Assembly (NCBI GenBank): GCA_035359995.1
Contig: DAORZT010000007.1
Span: 6,869-70,868 of the forward strand
Length of the DNA stretch: 64,000 nucleotides
Source of the DNA: JAKPCT01 sp029553165
GTDB lineage: Bacteria > Bacillota > UBA4882 > UBA8346
Reading direction: 5' to 3'
The notes beneath the pieces are model-generated. The model was not told the origin of the DNA and ran no database searches. It saw nothing but the letters and a program-made list of their open reading frames with translations. This document shows positions 62,842 to 64,000 of the stretch, in pieces (positions within the stretch are counted from its first letter, which is position 1; each line of letters opens with the position of its first letter). A program made the translations under genes and the position numbers.

Positions 62842-62969
62842 AAATAATCTCCCTTACTTGTTGTGCTTACCGCTCAAAATCATTTTACTATTAATTCTCA
62901 TCCGACACCATAGGCAAAATTTACATAAGATATTTACTTGGAAATTTTTCTTTATTTTTTGGCAGAATA

Positions 62970-62978
62970 TGTTATAAT
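62970..62978 (+). promoter_or_regulatory. Extended -10 promoter for the 63-kb small-gene operon
   Basis: TGTTATAAT at 62970-62978, ~20 nt before a 17-codon leader ORF. Confidence 0.6.
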
Positions 62979-62999
62979 AATTTGCTGAGGTGGTATATC

Positions 63000-63053
63000 A
63001 TGTCATTCACGGTTATTTTTGCTATTAAAACTTCTTTTGGACAGGTACTCTAA
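63000..63053 (+). CDS. 17-aa leader ORF
   Basis: MSFTVIFAIKTSFGQVL, with GAGGTGG 7 nt upstream. Its TAA is separated from the next ATG by one base, so it could couple translation to the following gene. Too short to assign. Confidence 0.4.
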   Translation: MSFTVIFAIKTSFGQVL

Positions 63054-63054
63054 G

Positions 63055-63354
63055 ATGAAAGAAGGGCTTAAAAAGCTCCTCAAAAGCATCGGCAATATGA
63101 AAGAAGAACAGAAGGAGCTACTTAAATATATCGGTTATTTTTTCCTCCTGATTCTGCTTTGTTATCCACCTGCATACGGCTATGCGGTTGCCGCCCGGCC
63201 GGAGAACCGAATTATGCTCATGTGGCCGATGTTTGTAATGCTAGTGATCGCGACGGTTGAGATGTTAATTGTTCATGGTGTTTATTATATTATTGAGAAA
63301 AGGAGAGAGCGGCATGAAAACAAAAATAACCATCAACAAAGTAATGATGATTGA
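63055..63354 (+). CDS. Small membrane protein
   Basis: 99 residues. Amphipathic Lys-rich N-terminus (MKEGLKKLLKSIGNMKEEQ), two TM helices (near 31-50 and 61-82) and a charged tail rich in Asn/His/Gln. ATG 63055 is chosen because it follows the leader ORF; the in-frame TTG 63019 has no SD. Unknown function. It overlaps the next gene by 41 nt. Confidence 0.55.
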   Translation: MKEGLKKLLKSIGNMKEEQKELLKYIGYFFLLILLCYPPAYGYAVAARPENRIMLMWPMFVMLVIATVEMLIVHGVYYIIEKRRERHENKNNHQQSNDD

Positions 63355-63517
63355 CATCCCTGAAGAAGAAATTGATGAGAACGTCTCCAATGCTGAAGCC
63401 CTGGAACGGGTCAACTACCACATCTTCAACGTCCTAAAAGAGAGTGGAATTGGCTGGGAACTGTCCAACGACAAATACCGCGGTGTTGGGATCTTGGACC
63501 TCACTCGCTTCAAGTGA
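63314..63517 (+). CDS. Small acidic protein of unknown function
   Basis: 67 residues, start MKTKITINKVMM, acidic (IPEEEIDENVSNAEALERV). AGGAG lies 8 nt upstream. It overlaps the previous gene's end, indicating co-translation. No family recognised. Confidence 0.6.
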   Translation: MKTKITINKVMMIDIPEEEIDENVSNAEALERVNYHIFNVLKESGIGWELSNDKYRGVGILDLTRFK

Positions 63518-63575
63518 GATCCTCATCGGTATATATTATTTTCAAATTTATTGTCAAAGTTACAAATATCACAAA

Positions 63576-63600
63576 AAGGGGGTGTTGCAAAATGCAGCCC
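63576..63600. mobile_element. IS1182-like left terminus with internal palindrome
   Basis: GGGGGTGTTGCAAAATGCAGCCCCC is self-complementary in its outer 5 bases and inner TGCA...TGCA. This begins 90 nt before the transposase ATG and is the expected left end. The right end is not present. Confidence 0.6.
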
Positions 63601-63626
63601 CCATTTTTTACAACAAGAAGAAATTG

Positions 63627-63648
63627 CAGGCTCCAAAGAGCCTGCAAA
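63627..63648. terminator. Hairpin between IS end and transposase start
   Basis: GCAGGCTC-caaa-GAGCCTGC, a perfect 8-bp stem; probably insulates the transposase from outside transcription. Confidence 0.55.
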
Positions 63649-63665
63649 AACTGTATAATTGAGTT

Positions 63666-63911
63666 ATGAGAAACAAATTATACAATAAAAATTATACTGG
63701 ATTTAATGGAAAGTATCAATTAATTCTTCCATTAAATTACGAAAAGTTAAACAAGGCGTACTCTTCCAAGGGAAGAAAATCAGCAGTCGAGCCCAAAATC
63801 TTGTTTATAGTATTAACATACGCTTACATGAACAATATTTATTCCAGCCGAAAAATTGAAACAGCATGTCGAAGAGATATTAATTTTATGTGGCTTTTAC
63901 ATTTTGTTTAA
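63666..63911 (+). pseudogene. IS1182-like transposase, 5' fragment
   Basis: 81 codons: QLILPLNYEKL, GRKSAVEPKILFIVLTYAYMNNIYSSRKIETACRRDINFMWLL match the N-terminus of IS1182-family DDE transposases (normally ~450-500 residues). It stops soon after the family's FMWL, at a junction with the 3' end of another gene, so it is truncated and non-functional. Confidence 0.85.
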
Positions 63912-64000
63912 CGGTTAACAACAAAAATACCAGTTGCAAATGCATCGTTTGTCCCATCGCTTAATGCTTCAGCCTGTCCGTTCTTCCAATATTTGGCAAC
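63908..64000 (-). CDS. C-terminal fragment of a YWKNG-repeat protein, cut by window
   Basis: 30 codons to a TAA at 63908, with AKYWKNGQAEALSDGTND and GIFVVN. This pattern (YWKNG-x-LTDGTN-IFV) belongs to a family of secreted repeat-beta proteins. The rest is outside the window. Its stop overlaps the stop of the transposase fragment. Confidence 0.6.
   Translation of the reverse strand, partial: VAKYWKNGQAEALSDGTNDAFATGIFVVNR

Noticed and set aside
1..64000. CRISPR array, rRNA operon, complete prophage
   Set aside because: No regularly spaced direct repeats, rRNA motifs or phage gene clusters were seen.

Overview
The window is about 64 kb of AT-rich DNA (roughly 40% GC by eye) from a low-GC, endospore-forming Firmicute-type bacterium. 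The evidence is a YyaC-type spore protease, a SpoIID-domain protein, YwmB, a T-box in front of leuA, an ECF-type biotin transporter, many TTG/GTG starts behind strong GGAGG ribosome binding sites, and the nif3-coaX-hflX-dusB / greA-lysS gene block. A secreted protein near the left end (1036-2196) has the strand pattern and aromatic C-terminus of an outer-membrane beta-barrel. The cell may therefore be a diderm Firmicute of the Limnochordia or Halanaerobiales kind; that placement is inference. No rRNA, CRISPR array or complete mobile element is visible. Two tRNAs (Glu, Lys) are present.

Layout. 1-6.7 kb: C-terminally cut MEMO/AMMECR1 fusion, beta-barrel, CorC-type protein, methyltransferase, GDPD, membrane protein. 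6.8-14.7 kb: an accessory-looking stretch with a short RadC-like protein divergent from a 59-aa HTH protein, an S41 protease lipoprotein behind interleaved inverted repeats, modABC, an orphan Dam-type methylase, a frameshifted Crp/Fnr regulator and an ATC-hydrolase-like protein. 14.8-20.3 kb: HtrA, then a MarR - methyltransferase - PEP-mutase-like - split permease cassette, an ArgA-like GNAT and DUF503. 20.4-27 kb: candidate small RNA, bioY-ecfA-ecfT, TPR-SpoIID protein, T-box and leuA. 27-32.5 kb: lipoprotein, rhodanese, tRNAs, purA, lysR, a candidate structured RNA, and an EnvC-like M23 peptidase. 32.6-36.6 kb: UDP-sugar pyrophosphorylase-like protein, CDF transporter, LemA, DeoC. 36.7-49.8 kb (all minus strand): lysS, greA, two uncharacterised proteins, dusB, hflX, coaX, nif3-like, ywmB, PHP phosphatase, alaS and a 53-aa ORF. 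49.9-63.5 kb: tandem P-loop ATPase, bacteriohemerythrin, membrane metalloprotease, CheC-like protein, YfbR-like nucleotidase, S1 protein, VanW, yyaC, ugpC/msmK-type ATPase, Cof phosphatase, RsuA-type pseudouridine synthase, PBP1A, a DUF2809 gene broken by an in-frame stop, and two small genes. 63.57-64 kb: a truncated IS1182-like transposase fused to the 3' end of another gene.

The most unusual signals are non-coding. One is a ~230-nt candidate RNA at 31.05-31.29 kb with a perfect 12-bp closing stem, nested helices, a strong terminator and an upstream forespore-sigma-like promoter. Another is an interleaved pair of perfect inverted repeats (12 bp and 9 bp), pseudoknot-like, covering the ribosome binding site of the S41 lipoprotein. 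A third is a terminator stem that also contains the Shine-Dalgarno of the next gene. The best protein-level lead is the MarR/methyltransferase/PEP-mutase/permease cassette, in which both the regulator and the methyltransferase carry cysteine pairs.
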